From contig NZ_CP013862.1 in the NCBI RefSeq assembly GCF_001307805.1, positions 1,798,001 to 1,862,000 of the forward strand: a stretch of 64,000 nt of DNA, given 5' to 3'. This stretch comes from Lentibacillus amyloliquefaciens (GTDB lineage: Bacteria; Bacillota; Bacilli; Bacillales; Amphibacillaceae). The notes under the pieces are model-generated. The model ran no database searches, was not told where the DNA came from, and worked only from the letters and a program-made list of their open reading frames with translations. This document shows positions 36,226-44,297 of the stretch, piece after piece (the stretch's first letter is position 1; the number at the start of each line of letters is the position of its first letter). A program made the position numbers and the translations under genes.

Positions 36226-37362
36226 TTACGGTTTTAAAACGACTTTTATACAATCGTCCTCACGATTATTAAAAATTTGATAACCATGACTGGCTTCTTC
36301 AAGGGACATTTTATGGGTGATGATCTCTCTTGGGTCAAACTCGTTATTCGTTATTTTTTCAAATAGTTCAGGCATAAAATGAATGACGGGTGCTTGGCCC
36401 ATTTTGAGATTGATATTTCTAATCCAAAATGCACCTAATGGAAACACATTATAGTTGCCTCCGTAAACACCTGTTAATTGGACCGTTCCATATTTTCGGA
36501 CAGCCTTTGTAGAAATTTGAATAGGTCCAAGGGTTCCACCCTGTAGCTTTAACTTCTGTTCGAGAAATTCCAAAGGTGATTTTTTTCCATCCATACCGAC
36601 ACAATCGATGACGACGTCTGCACCGCCATGAGTAATTTCTTTTAAATGTTCGCCCATATCGGGGTATTTTGTGAACTCAAATACCTCAACATTGTTCATC
36701 TTTTTCGCATGATTGGCCCGGTAATCCAAGTAGTCCACCGCTATCACACGTTTTGCGCCTTTCATCCAGGCAAATTTTTGTGCCATTAATCCAACGGGTC
36801 CACATCCAAGCACAATAACAGTATCACCTGATTTTACTCCTGCATTTACTACACTCCAATAAGCAGTTGGGAGAACATCGGACAAAAAGAGAAGTGATTC
36901 ATCTTCTAGTTCGCATGATTCCGGTAACACAAAGGGGGTAAAGTTTCCAAAAGGAACTTTTAAATATTCAGCCTGACCACCTGGGTGGTTACCGAACTTC
37001 TCAGTATAACCAAAGTATCCGCCAGAATCATAGTGAGGGTTTGAGTTATCGCATTGGCTTTCCATTTCATGCTGGCAATAAAAGCAATGTCCGCATGAAA
37101 CATTAAAGGGAACGACAACACGGTCTCCTTTTTTTACTTTTGTGACTTCAGGTCCAACTTCTTCTACAGTACCCATTGGTTCGTGGCCAATAATATATCC
37201 TGGGGGTAATGGCATGTTACCTTGATATAAATGCAAATCAGATCCGCAAATAGCAGTAGAAGTAATCTTAACTATAATATCGTCTTTTTTTTCTAATTTT
37301 GCATCCTCTACTTGGTTAACCTGTACATGCTTTGGTCCTTGGTAAGTTACAGCTTTCATCAT
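36226..37362 (-). CDS. Zinc-dependent alcohol dehydrogenase (formaldehyde dehydrogenase-like MDR)
   Basis: Medium-chain dehydrogenase of 378 residues. Catalytic zinc ligands in ICGSDLH and GHEPMG; structural zinc cysteines in CGHCFYCQHEMESQC (about residues 92-106); Rossmann motif VLGCGPVGLMAQKFAWMKGA (about 182-201). The long insert between the zinc lobe and the Rossmann fold (PHYDSGGYFGYTEKFGNHPG) places it with the glutathione-independent formaldehyde dehydrogenase / threonine dehydrogenase-like branch. Substrate inferred as an aldehyde or alcohol. AGGAGG lies 8 nt before the first of two adjacent ATGs. Confidence 0.9.
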   Translation of the reverse strand: MMKAVTYQGPKHVQVNQVEDAKLEKKDDIIVKITSTAICGSDLHLYQGNMPLPPGYIIGHEPMGTVEEVGPEVTKVKKGDRVVVPFNVSCGHCFYCQHEMESQCDNSNPHYDSGGYFGYTEKFGNHPGGQAEYLKVPFGNFTPFVLPESCELEDESLLFLSDVLPTAYWSVVNAGVKSGDTVIVLGCGPVGLMAQKFAWMKGAKRVIAVDYLDYRANHAKKMNNVEVFEFTKYPDMGEHLKEITHGGADVVIDCVGMDGKKSPLEFLEQKLKLQGGTLGPIQISTKAVRKYGTVQLTGVYGGNYNVFPLGAFWIRNINLKMGQAPVIHFMPELFEKITNNEFDPREIITHKMSLEEASHGYQIFNNREDDCIKVVLKP

Positions 37363-37572
37363 TGTTTGGCCCTCCTAATTCCTTAACATTTTCTGTTCCA
37401 CTCTTAACTATGTTCAGCTAAGAAAGTAAATAATATACCTGGAAAATGATCAAACTTTTTTATAAAAATTGTATAGTAATTTACAAAGAATGAATTCGTT
37501 TTGATCTTTTAAAGCTACAGCTGATCGGTTTTACCGTTCAGTCCATTTTTATTTCATTAGGGTCTAATAGGA

Positions 37573-37833
37573 ATGGATATCATTTTTGAAGAACAATTAT
37601 CCGGGGCTATACAACAACGACCAGAGCTGCAAAAAATGTTGGAAGGTCTTCAGGAAGAGGATACCATTTATGTTACAGACCTTACCCGAATTACACGAAG
37701 TACGAGAGACTTATTTGAATTGGTCGATGACATCAAGCAAAAGAAAGCAAATCTAAAGTCTTTGAAAGATACCTGGTTAGATTTATCTGAAGACAATCCA
37801 TATAGTGAGTTTTTAATGACGGTCATGGAGTGA
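37573..37833 (+). pseudogene. Serine recombinase (resolvase/invertase) fragment
   Basis: 86 residues matching the middle of the catalytic domain of Tn3-type resolvases: RPELQKMLEGLQEEDTIYVT, then DLTRITRSTRDLFELVDDIK and WLDLSEDNPYSEFLMTVME. The N-terminal part with the catalytic serine and the C-terminal helix-turn-helix are both missing, and no ribosome site precedes it. It lies about 200 bp from a Tn3-like miniature element. Confidence 0.85.
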
Positions 37834-38040
37834 AAAAATTTGTAAGATCACAAACGTATCAAGGTCAGCTTTGTACAGAAAACTGTCTGAAGAGAGGTAC
37901 AAGAAGCCAACCACACCAATAAGTAAATATTTCCCAGATCGACCCCTCAATCTACGAATCGTTTCCGTACCCCGAAAAGAGGCGCCCCTTTTCATGAAGA
38001 CTTGATTTCAAGATAATATTAAAAACGACCTTCCGCTATG

Positions 38041-38292
38041 GGGGTGCTCCGAGATACGTACAAAAATAGGACATAGTGTGGAAAAACCTTTAGGTAGCCG
38101 TGTTTACTCGGAAAACCATACAACACAAGGTCAATTGTGTTGTATTAAACAGGATCTAAAGAGGACAATTAACTTTTCGCAACACAATTTAATCTTTAAG
38201 TCCATTTTTTCATGCAACACAATTGGTGTCGGAGAGATATGGATTTATTTTATTGCTATGTCCTAAAATTACAGGTATCTCGGAGTAACCCC
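38041..38292. mobile_element. Tn3-type miniature element, 252 bp
   Basis: Inverted ends of about 38 bp beginning GGGG, matching over most positions (left GGGGTGCTCCGAGATAC, right GGGGTTACTCCGAGATAC, both ending TAGGACATAG). Flanking 5-bp direct repeat CTATG (38036-38040 and 38293-38297). Both are hallmarks of Tn3-family transposition. Inside there are four copies of CAACACAA, two as the palindrome ATACAACACAA / TTGTGTTGTAT. No gene. Confidence 0.88.
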
Positions 38293-38321
38293 CTATGGTC
38301 CCATTACACAAAGACTTGTAA

Positions 38322-38756
38322 TCAAGATATATTAAGCGTTGCCCGACGAAGTATCTCCCCGTATAAGATCATAAGAGCACCTATAACTGCACATACTGCG
38401 GTAATGATAATTGCCCATCGGACGCCCAAGGTGCTCATCAAGATTCCAAAGACCATTGGAGCCAATGCCGCCCCCATAAAAAAACCCATTTGCAACCAAC
38501 CTAAAATCTTTACCGGACTAACGGATAGAAGCCGAATAGCTGCAGCAACTAACAAACCATTCCAGCCAAAAAGACCAATAACTGTGACAAACGAACCTAG
38601 CAAAAAGAGACTAGGTACATGGAATGAAATCAAGACAAGCCCGAGCATTCCCAAAAGCATCATTCCAATGACGAAAAGAACGTTGATGTCTGGACGTTGG
38701 TCAGCAATGAATCCTGCCACAATCCTGATCAATGCCGCAAGGCCACTTATAGCCAA
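38322..38756 (-). pseudogene. MFS transporter fragment
   Basis: About 145 residues with four membrane helices (IRIVAGFIADQRPDINVLFVIG, LLLGSF-type helix, GFFMGAALAPMVFGILMS, WAIIITAVCAVIGALMILYG) resembling the C-terminal half of a major facilitator. A stop in frame lies just upstream (about 38795), and the sequence there changes to IS21 remnant, so the 5' part of the gene is lost. No ribosome site. Confidence 0.7.
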
Positions 38757-38960
38757 AGGGGATAGTAGTACCTGCCCAGTCCAGTTCTACTGTTAACCGG
38801 CTTTCTATCTCAGGGCCTAAAAATGATATTGTCTGTAGAATTGACGATAGCTATTCTGCTTGTCGTCATTTCTTCGACAATTCAAGCCATATTCTGTTCC
38901 ACAAAAGTGTCGGGTCTAGACCTGGTTTGTCTAATTCTTTAAAAATGTACTCGTTATACG
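38757..38960 (-). pseudogene. IS21-family IstA remnant
   Basis: Three short frames on the minus strand give, in order, EWFYPYNEYIFKELDKPGLD with TLLWN, then NSYRQFYRQYHF, then SRLTVELDWAGTTIP. This order matches the region before the catalytic Asp of IstA transposases (xKPGLTLTLLW ... VDWAGxT). Two frameshifts and a stop break it. Fused directly to the MFS fragment. Confidence 0.6.
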
Positions 38961-39153
38961 GATAAAACCATTCCTGAGAATTCTATCTGTCATGTCCCCT
39001 TGAAGCAATCTGTTCTTCACCGTCTCGAAAACAGCGAATGTAAAAATACAGAGGCAGCCTAACATCAGACAATCTCTACCAGGAAAATCGGAGGGGGTGT
39101 TTTACGTTTCAAGTAAATTTCAAGTCTATAGACTTTCACTAACATAAAAAAAC

Positions 39154-39772
39154 TTCGGGTCTTCACCAAATAAAGTGGTTTAAGCACATGAAATGAAAGA
39201 AAAGCAGATTCTCCTTTATGGTAAAAGTAACCAACCAAACCAATGAAAGGAGAATCTGCTTGTATCATCAGTTTATCATTGAAATGATTGATCTTCCAGA
39301 TTTTAAGCTGAGGCAAATGGTCAAACGTTCTTATGGCTGGGTAGCTCTTTTAGAACCTACTCCGCGCTGTTTTCTTTGTCCCATTTGCGGGCGTAAAAGT
39401 ATTGCTCACAAGCGCCAAAAGAAAAGAACCCTTCGCCATCGAGTCATTCCTCATTTTGGTTTCATTCATGTCGAAGTGCCTGTTTATCATCAACAGTGCA
39501 CGACATGCCTTCACGTGTGGAGTGTACAGTGGCAAGGGGTTCCTCAACACGGAAAAGTAACGGATTTATTTAAGAAAGCCGTGGTCACTCTGTGTCACGA
39601 GTCCGCCCTCCAATCGGTTGCTAATACGCTCAGAGTGCCTTACACCACGGTGGAACGCTGGTATTACCAATGGGCTGAGGAGGAAGTGGAAAACCTCCAT
39701 ACCATGCGAACGGATCCCACGGTCGTGTGTTTCGGAGGGGGGATGAGTTTCACTGTGGTAACGGGTGAATAA
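39154..39772 (+). pseudogene. ISL3-family transposase, truncated
   Basis: Left-end-like sequence GGGTCTTCACCAAATAAAGT is followed by a gene starting at TTG 39260 (AAAGGAG 7 nt upstream). It encodes about 170 residues: the zinc-finger region CFLCPICGRKS ... CTTCLHVW and helix-turn-helix RVPYTTVERWYYQW of ISL3 transposases. The whole DDE domain is missing: the frame leaves the family after the VERWYYQW region and stops at 39772. It cannot be active. Confidence 0.82.
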
Positions 39773-39775
39773 ACA

Positions 39776-39812
39776 AAAAGGAAGCTGTCTCACTGAAGAC
39801 AACTTCCTTTTA
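39776..39812 (-). terminator. Terminator of the monooxygenase gene
   Basis: Stem AAAAGGAAG-TGTC / GACA-CTTCCTTTT, immediately after the stop of the minus-strand gene. Confidence 0.85.
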
Positions 39813-39815
39813 TTA

Positions 39816-40100
39816 CTAGATTTTTTTGTACTTAGAGACGACTCTTGACTCAATCAAGTCTTCGGTATTCTCACGATAAGTTTTATAGTGGTCTGTAACG
39901 ATATGTTCTTGTACGGCTTCCTCATCTTCCCACACCTCATAGATAAGCAGGGTATCGTCTTCCATTGATTGATGAAGGTCATATTGAATGCAGCCTTTTT
40001 CTTCCCTTGAAGCTATCTTTACTTTCTTGAGTTCCTGGATCAATGTTTGTGTTTGATCTTGCTTCGGCTTGAAAACGGCTGTTACGACTATGTTTGTCAT
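39816..40100 (-). CDS. Antibiotic biosynthesis monooxygenase-domain protein (quinol monooxygenase-like)
   Basis: 94 residues, a single dimeric alpha/beta-barrel ABM domain: IVVTAVFKPKQDQTQTLIQE, CIQYDLHQSMEDDTLLIYEV, VWEDEEAVQEHIVTDHYKTY. This fits YgiN-like quinol monooxygenases, small cofactor-free enzymes acting on quinols or related compounds. GGAGCGA precedes the ATG. Probably part of the electrophile/quinone detoxification set around it. Confidence 0.85.
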   Translation of the reverse strand: MTNIVVTAVFKPKQDQTQTLIQELKKVKIASREEKGCIQYDLHQSMEDDTLLIYEVWEDEEAVQEHIVTDHYKTYRENTEDLIESRVVSKYKKI

Positions 40101-40288
40101 CCTGTATCGCTCCTTATTATTTTTATCAACCTTACCATATGAAGTTTAGTTTTCGTATAAATGCGAACTATGCATTCAACTATAATGTGAGCAAATGATT
40201 TTCGATTTCTTCTATATAGATGGTATAACATACATGTGGTCAGATGAAGACTACATCAAAATGGATCCAATTGAAGGAGGCAAAACCA

Positions 40289-40957
40289 ATGAGTAACAAA
40301 CGAGTACTAATGGTTGTAACCAATCACACCAAGATTACAGACGATCACAAAACAGGCCTATGGCTGGAAGAATATGCGGTGCCTTATAACGCCTTCAAAG
40401 AACAAGGCTACGATGTAAAAGTAACAAGCATCCAAGGTGGCGAAGTTCCACTGGATCCAAACAGTATTCCCGAAGAGGATGTAGCAGAGTGGGCTGAAGC
40501 TCAGGAGCAACTGAAAGATACAGCAAAGCTTTCTAAAGATGATGCAGAAGGTTTTGACGGCATTTTCCTTCCGGGTGGACATGGAACCATGTTCGACTTT
40601 CCGGAAAATGAAACACTTCAATATGTGCTGAAAAAGCATGCAGAGGAAGGCAATGTCATTGGCTCTGTTTGCCACGGACCAAGTGGCCTTGTGAATGCAA
40701 CGTACGAAGACGGTACGCCAATTGTTAAAGGCAAAACTGTCGCTGGCTTCACAGATTCTGAAGAAATCGGCATGGGCTTAGATGTTCATATGCCATTCAT
40801 GCTTGAGACTGAGCTTCGCAACAAAGGAGCGAACTTCTCTAAAGGGGAAGACTGGACAGCTCATGCGGTTCGCGATGGTAACTTGGTTACAGGTCAAAAC
40901 CCGATGTCCAGTGAAAGTGCAGCTGAAAAAATGGTTGAAGCACTGAATGAAAAATAA
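40289..40957 (+). CDS. DJ-1/PfpI family protein (Hsp31/glyoxalase III-like)
   Basis: 222 residues of the class I glutamine amidotransferase-like fold. Nucleophile elbow Cys in VIGSVCHGPSGLV (about residue 131), with Glu in the N-terminal WLEEYAVPY and LPGGHGTMFDFPENE as the oxyanion/His region. This set fits the Hsp31-type glutathione-independent glyoxalase/deglycase group, which detoxifies methylglyoxal. AAGGAGG precedes the ATG at 40289; 15 earlier codons have no site. A terminator follows. Confidence 0.88.
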   Translation: MSNKRVLMVVTNHTKITDDHKTGLWLEEYAVPYNAFKEQGYDVKVTSIQGGEVPLDPNSIPEEDVAEWAEAQEQLKDTAKLSKDDAEGFDGIFLPGGHGTMFDFPENETLQYVLKKHAEEGNVIGSVCHGPSGLVNATYEDGTPIVKGKTVAGFTDSEEIGMGLDVHMPFMLETELRNKGANFSKGEDWTAHAVRDGNLVTGQNPMSSESAAEKMVEALNEK

Positions 40958-40969
40958 TAGATTTTCTGA

Positions 40970-40998
40970 AAAGTCTCCTCTTAAAAGAGGGGACTTTC
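40970..40998 (+). terminator. Terminator of the DJ-1/PfpI gene
   Basis: Stem AAAGTCTCCTCTT / AAGAGGGGACTTT (one G-U pair) followed by CTTTATG. Confidence 0.8.
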
Positions 40999-41065
40999 TT
41001 TATGAAAGAATAGCCGTCATTAAGAACTAATGAAATGGAACTATATTTTATTAGTTGTTCTTTAT

Positions 41066-41342
41066 CACTAGTGTTGCATAAATAACATCAGAAAATTCAA
41101 TTTATTTATTTTTACTTCGCAGGGCCAAAAAAGGAAAACCTGAACGAAAGGTGGCTCTGTCCATTTGGTAATTTTATACACTTAGACAAGAGGGACAACG
41201 ACCGCTTACTTTTCTAAGGGACTGCGCGGCCTTTTAATCGCCTTACCCATTGGTAGGCCGGTTTCCATACCATACGCTTTAACCAGCGACTGATCTGCAG
41301 CACTTTTCTTTTGCTTCCGGTTTCCAACTGAATCAAGACGCG
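41066..41342 (-). mobile_element. Remnant of an IS4-family element
   Basis: Begins CACTAGTGTTGCATAAATAA, nearly the end of the IS4 element at 26823, and continues with matching segments (GTCCATTTGGTAA, then sequence equivalent to the transposase C-terminus). Only the 3' end of the element is left; at about 41342 it joins unrelated repeat sequence. Confidence 0.75.
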
Positions 41343-41432
41343 GAGTCATACCCACCTCTCCACGTAAGGTCCTATCGTTGAAAACTATAATTTCGTACTG
41401 TAGATAATGCTTCCATAAAGATATTAAACTGG
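41343..41432. repeat. Second copy of the 29.9-kb repeat
   Basis: Reverse complement matches 29877-29970: CTTTATGGAAGCATTATCTA ... ATAGGACCTTACGTGGAG ... GGTGGGTATGA. Together with the adjoining IS4 remnant it marks a rearranged junction. Confidence 0.6.
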
Positions 41433-41487
41433 TATTTTTGATTTCTTTAAGAACGTTAAATACGACGGAAAACCATAATGTAGATAA

Positions 41488-41516
41488 GGGCGCTTTAACG
41501 GAATAAAGTGGCGCCC
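41488..41516. repeat. Dispersed hairpin repeat, inverted copy at 41.5 kb
   Basis: GGGCGC-TTTAA-CGGAATAAAGTG-GCGCCC. Orientation opposite to nearly all other copies. It lies near the broken NIPSNAP gene. Confidence 0.8.
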
Positions 41517-41588
41517 TCTTTTTGCTGTGCTGAGTAGTTTTCCAACTGGGAATATATGTATTATTCTGCCTTTTCGGGGGGTGTGCAA

Positions 41589-41762
41589 AAATAACCAAAT
41601 AGCAAAAATCTCTACAGTGTCATCATTATTGGCTTTCATCCAACGACCGACTAGGCGTGAACCGTATTTTAACTGAGTAGGTAAGTTTGTTTTATTGAAA
41701 TGAGTATTAAAGGTTTCAACAAACTCGCTTTTTACAATATAAAATTTTCTCCTATAAAACAT
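41589..41762 (-). pseudogene. NIPSNAP-domain protein, truncated
   Basis: An ATG with AAAGGAGAGG upstream opens a frame whose first 58 residues match NIPSNAP proteins (MFYRRKFYIVKSEFVETFNT ... GRWMKANNDDTVEIFAIW). After IFAIW the similarity stops and the frame runs on into non-coding repeat sequence to 41424. The second half of the domain has been replaced by the rearranged 41.3-41.6 kb segment, so the product is not expected to fold. Confidence 0.7.
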
Positions 41763-41786
41763 TCAAGTCCCTCTCCTTTGCTATTT

Positions 41787-41813
41787 CTTATTCCGTTTTT
41801 GCGCCCGTTTGCT
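41787..41813. repeat. Dispersed hairpin repeat, half copy at 41.8 kb
   Basis: TTATTCCGTTTTTGCGCCCG followed by TTTGC. The left GGGCGC arm is missing. CTTAATACCAATTATTCCAA just after it also occurs near 28.76 kb. Confidence 0.7.
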
Positions 41814-41866
41814 TAATACCAATTATTCCAAAACAAGTAATCCAGTTCAATTATTTTCACCAAAAT

Positions 41867-41902
41867 AAAGGCACCTACCTTTAATTCAAGATAGGTGCCT
41901 AT
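41867..41902 (-). terminator. Hairpin after the hmp unit
   Basis: Perfect 9-bp stem AGGCACCTA / TAGGTGCCT with an A-rich left flank, about 40 bp beyond the 55-residue gene. Confidence 0.75.
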
Positions 41903-41939
41903 TCAAAAACTTCTTTTAGTTGGTATTAAGGAATAATAT

Positions 41940-42107
41940 TTAACTATTTTTTTGTCTTTCTTCCAGCATCTTTTTTAATTCATCTTGCCCCTTCCGAACG
42001 ATCTCAATCTCTTGCTCCAATGTCTGTAATTTATCTGTTAAAGGGTTTAATGCCTCTTGAAGCATTTCTTGCAAGCGTTGTGTTTTTTCATTTTCTTGTA
42101 TTTTCAT
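41940..42107 (-). CDS. Small coiled-coil protein, 55 residues
   Basis: Begins 44 bp after the hmp stop on the same strand, with GAGGAAAT upstream of the ATG. The product begins MKIQENEKTQRLQEMLQEAL and is almost entirely a charged coiled coil (LTDKLQTLEQEIEIVRKGQD). Probably the second gene of the hmp transcript. Family and function not recognised. Confidence 0.6.
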   Translation of the reverse strand: MKIQENEKTQRLQEMLQEALNPLTDKLQTLEQEIEIVRKGQDELKKMLEERQKNS

Positions 42108-42151
42108 AATTATATTTCCTCTCCTCCTTCAAATAGGCTACGTATTCTTCT

Positions 42152-43396
42152 CTAACGTGACGTTGTTACGGATGGCTTTTCAGATTTCTGTTCCTCAAGA
42201 ATACTGACGGGACTAAATACTTCATAATGCATTTGTTTTTCTGGTACGCTCCAATCTTTGAGAGCCTTATTAACAGCCTTCATAAAAGGTACTGGACCGC
42301 AAAAATAAAAGTCAGCCTGGTTGCTTGGTAAGATAGATTTCAACCAATCCAAAGTGATAAATCCTTCTTTATCAAAGTTTTGCATATCTCTATCTCTTGC
42401 AGTGGGACTATCATAGCAAACATAGGAGTTTACGTTTTGATATTCGGAAGCTAATTGCTCAACATGTTCTTTCATCGCATGGACTGAGCTGTTTTGCGTT
42501 GCATGGATATAAGTCACAGATTGCCCTGTTTCAGCTAGTGTATTTAACATACTCATGAGAGGAGTTAGCCCAATGCCCCCACTAATCAAAACAACTGGCA
42601 GATCTTCGTTACTAATTGAAAAATCACCGGCCGGGACAGCAAAAGGCAACGTATCCCCTTCCTGTACATGATGATGCAAATAGTTTGAGACAATCCCATC
42701 AGGTACCTTTTCATTGCCTTCTTCCCGTTTGACACTAATTCGGTAATAGTCTTTGCCCGGTGCATCAGATAAACTGTAATGTCTCATATGAGTGTACGTT
42801 TCACCTTCGATATCTGCTTTTAACGTCAAATACTGTCCAGGTTCATACGAGGAAATCGGCTGTTGATCCTCTGGTTTTAAATAAAACGATGTTACAAGGT
42901 CAGTCTCTTTAACCTTCTTTACAACACAAAAGTCACGAAATCCACGCCAACCACCAGATTTTTGTTCCTTCCCCTCATATAGATCATGCTCAATATTTAT
43001 AAATGCATCAGCAATAGTGTTATAAGCCTCGCCCCATGCGTCAATTACTTCATCTCTAGCTTTATCTCCAAGAACATCTTTTACGGCCTGAAGAAGGGCT
43101 TCACCGACAATAGGATATTGGTCTGGTTTGACGCCTAGGGCAACGTGCTTTTCAGCTACCCGCATGATCAGCGGTTCAATATTCTTTAAATGGTCTAGGT
43201 TTTCACCGGCCGCATAAACAGCGTACGTCAATGCTTCCTGTTGCAACCCCCTTTGCTGGTTGGTTTGATTAAACATATTGTATAACTCTGGAGCACTTGA
43301 AAAAAGCAAGTTATAAAAGCGCGTCCCTATTTCACGGCTATGATCTTTTAATACAGGTGCTGTCGACTTAACAATGCTGAGTTTAGTTGAATTCAT
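42152..43396 (-). CDS. hmp: Flavohemoglobin, nitric oxide dioxygenase
   Basis: Converts NO and O2 to nitrate using NAD(P)H. The 414-residue protein has a globin domain (1-138) with the proximal His in MRVAEKHVALGVKPDQYPIV and an FNR-like reductase: FAD-binding RHYSLSDAPGKDYYRISVKR (about 206-225), NAD-binding ISGGIGLTPLMSML (about 269-282) and the C-terminal YFCGPVPFMKAVNKAL with VFSP. AAAGGAG precedes the ATG. An Fnr-like box lies about 115 bp upstream; in B. subtilis hmp is controlled by NsrR and ResDE. Confidence 0.95.
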   Translation of the reverse strand: MNSTKLSIVKSTAPVLKDHSREIGTRFYNLLFSSAPELYNMFNQTNQQRGLQQEALTYAVYAAGENLDHLKNIEPLIMRVAEKHVALGVKPDQYPIVGEALLQAVKDVLGDKARDEVIDAWGEAYNTIADAFINIEHDLYEGKEQKSGGWRGFRDFCVVKKVKETDLVTSFYLKPEDQQPISSYEPGQYLTLKADIEGETYTHMRHYSLSDAPGKDYYRISVKREEGNEKVPDGIVSNYLHHHVQEGDTLPFAVPAGDFSISNEDLPVVLISGGIGLTPLMSMLNTLAETGQSVTYIHATQNSSVHAMKEHVEQLASEYQNVNSYVCYDSPTARDRDMQNFDKEGFITLDWLKSILPSNQADFYFCGPVPFMKAVNKALKDWSVPEKQMHYEVFSPVSILEEQKSEKPSVTTSR

Positions 43397-43509
43397 TTTA
43401 TGATCTCCTTTCAGCCTAAAAAGTTTTAGTCTTATAATCCCCTATAGAGCCAAGACTTTAAGTTTTTTTCATCTACTTTTTACCTTACTAAAAGAAGATC
43501 TTCTAACTC

Positions 43510-43525
43510 TGTGATATGAATCACG
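43510..43525 (-). promoter_or_regulatory. Fnr-like box upstream of hmp
   Basis: TGTGATATGAATCACG: TGTGA-N6-TCACG, one base from the consensus seen at fnr. No convincing -10 is placed around it, so its use is uncertain. The rest of 43397-43869 holds no gene. Confidence 0.5.
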
Positions 43526-43869
43526 ATATATCAATTTAAATTGACAGTTATGTGGCATTCATAGCGCATTTGCTGAATAATTCATAGAATTGGGTTTCCA
43601 TATACCAACCTAAAAGTATGCAATCTTTCTTTCGGATTTGTGCTTTTTTGTTAAACATAGTGGTTAGTTGTCGAGGCCAACGCTATATTATTAATCTTGG
43701 AACAACGAAAGAACCAAACTGGCGCTAAATAATCTCTGATTTAGCTGATGAATTTCACTGATATGGTAGATGTCAAGCTTTTATGTATTCATTACGCAAT
43801 TAAAAACAGACACTTGCCGGCTTGCATGCGCATATGTATATCAGTATATATGCAAAGGAAGTGAACCAC

Positions 43870-44121
43870 ATGTCGAATGATCAGCTGCAAATGCTGCTAA
43901 CACAAACGCCAGAGGAAGGGTTTGAATTAGCTGTTAAGCTTGCGCAAAAAGGGGTGGAGATTACACAGCCTTCTGAAGAGATTAGGCAAATGTTGCGTCC
44001 GGTATATTCCAGAAATGCGGATAGCTTAATAGCAGTATCTCAAGTTGTCGCAATCCATTTTCAAACAGTAGCTGCCGCAAATAACTATTGGAGGATGCAG
44101 ACACCACAATACTGGTACTGA
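43870..44121 (+). CDS. Hypothetical protein, 83 residues
   Basis: ATG at 43870 follows GGAAGTG; the frame is open 16 codons upstream without a site. The product begins MSNDQLQMLLTQTPEEGFEL and ends NNYWRMQTPQYWY; mostly helical with no signal peptide or membrane segment. The aromatic C-terminus is reminiscent of spore-associated small proteins, but I do not recognise the family. Confidence 0.55.
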   Translation: MSNDQLQMLLTQTPEEGFELAVKLAQKGVEITQPSEEIRQMLRPVYSRNADSLIAVSQVVAIHFQTVAAANNYWRMQTPQYWY

Positions 44122-44143
44122 TAACACTTAACTAATGAGATCA

Positions 44144-44169
44144 GGCGCAATTTATAGGAAAGTTGCGCC
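44144..44169. repeat. Dispersed hairpin repeat, variant at 44.2 kb
   Basis: GGCGCAA-TTTATAGGAAAG-TTGCGCC, followed about 25 bp later by TTATTCCG. It lies between the convergent 83-residue gene and the ylxY-like gene. Confidence 0.6.
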
Positions 44170-44297
44170 CCTTGCATGAATTGTTATTCCGTAAACTGAT
44201 CCATTTCCGCAATACAGGACGCCAATCTTTATTCATGAATGACTTCCGATGGTTGGACGATAATTTGTCTTAGGTTTTCCTAATAGAGATATAGACA

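Noticed and set aside
41206..41598. 130-codon minus-strand frame as a gene
   Set aside because: It runs across the IS4 remnant, the 90-bp repeat and a hairpin repeat; only scraps of transposase sequence appear in it.
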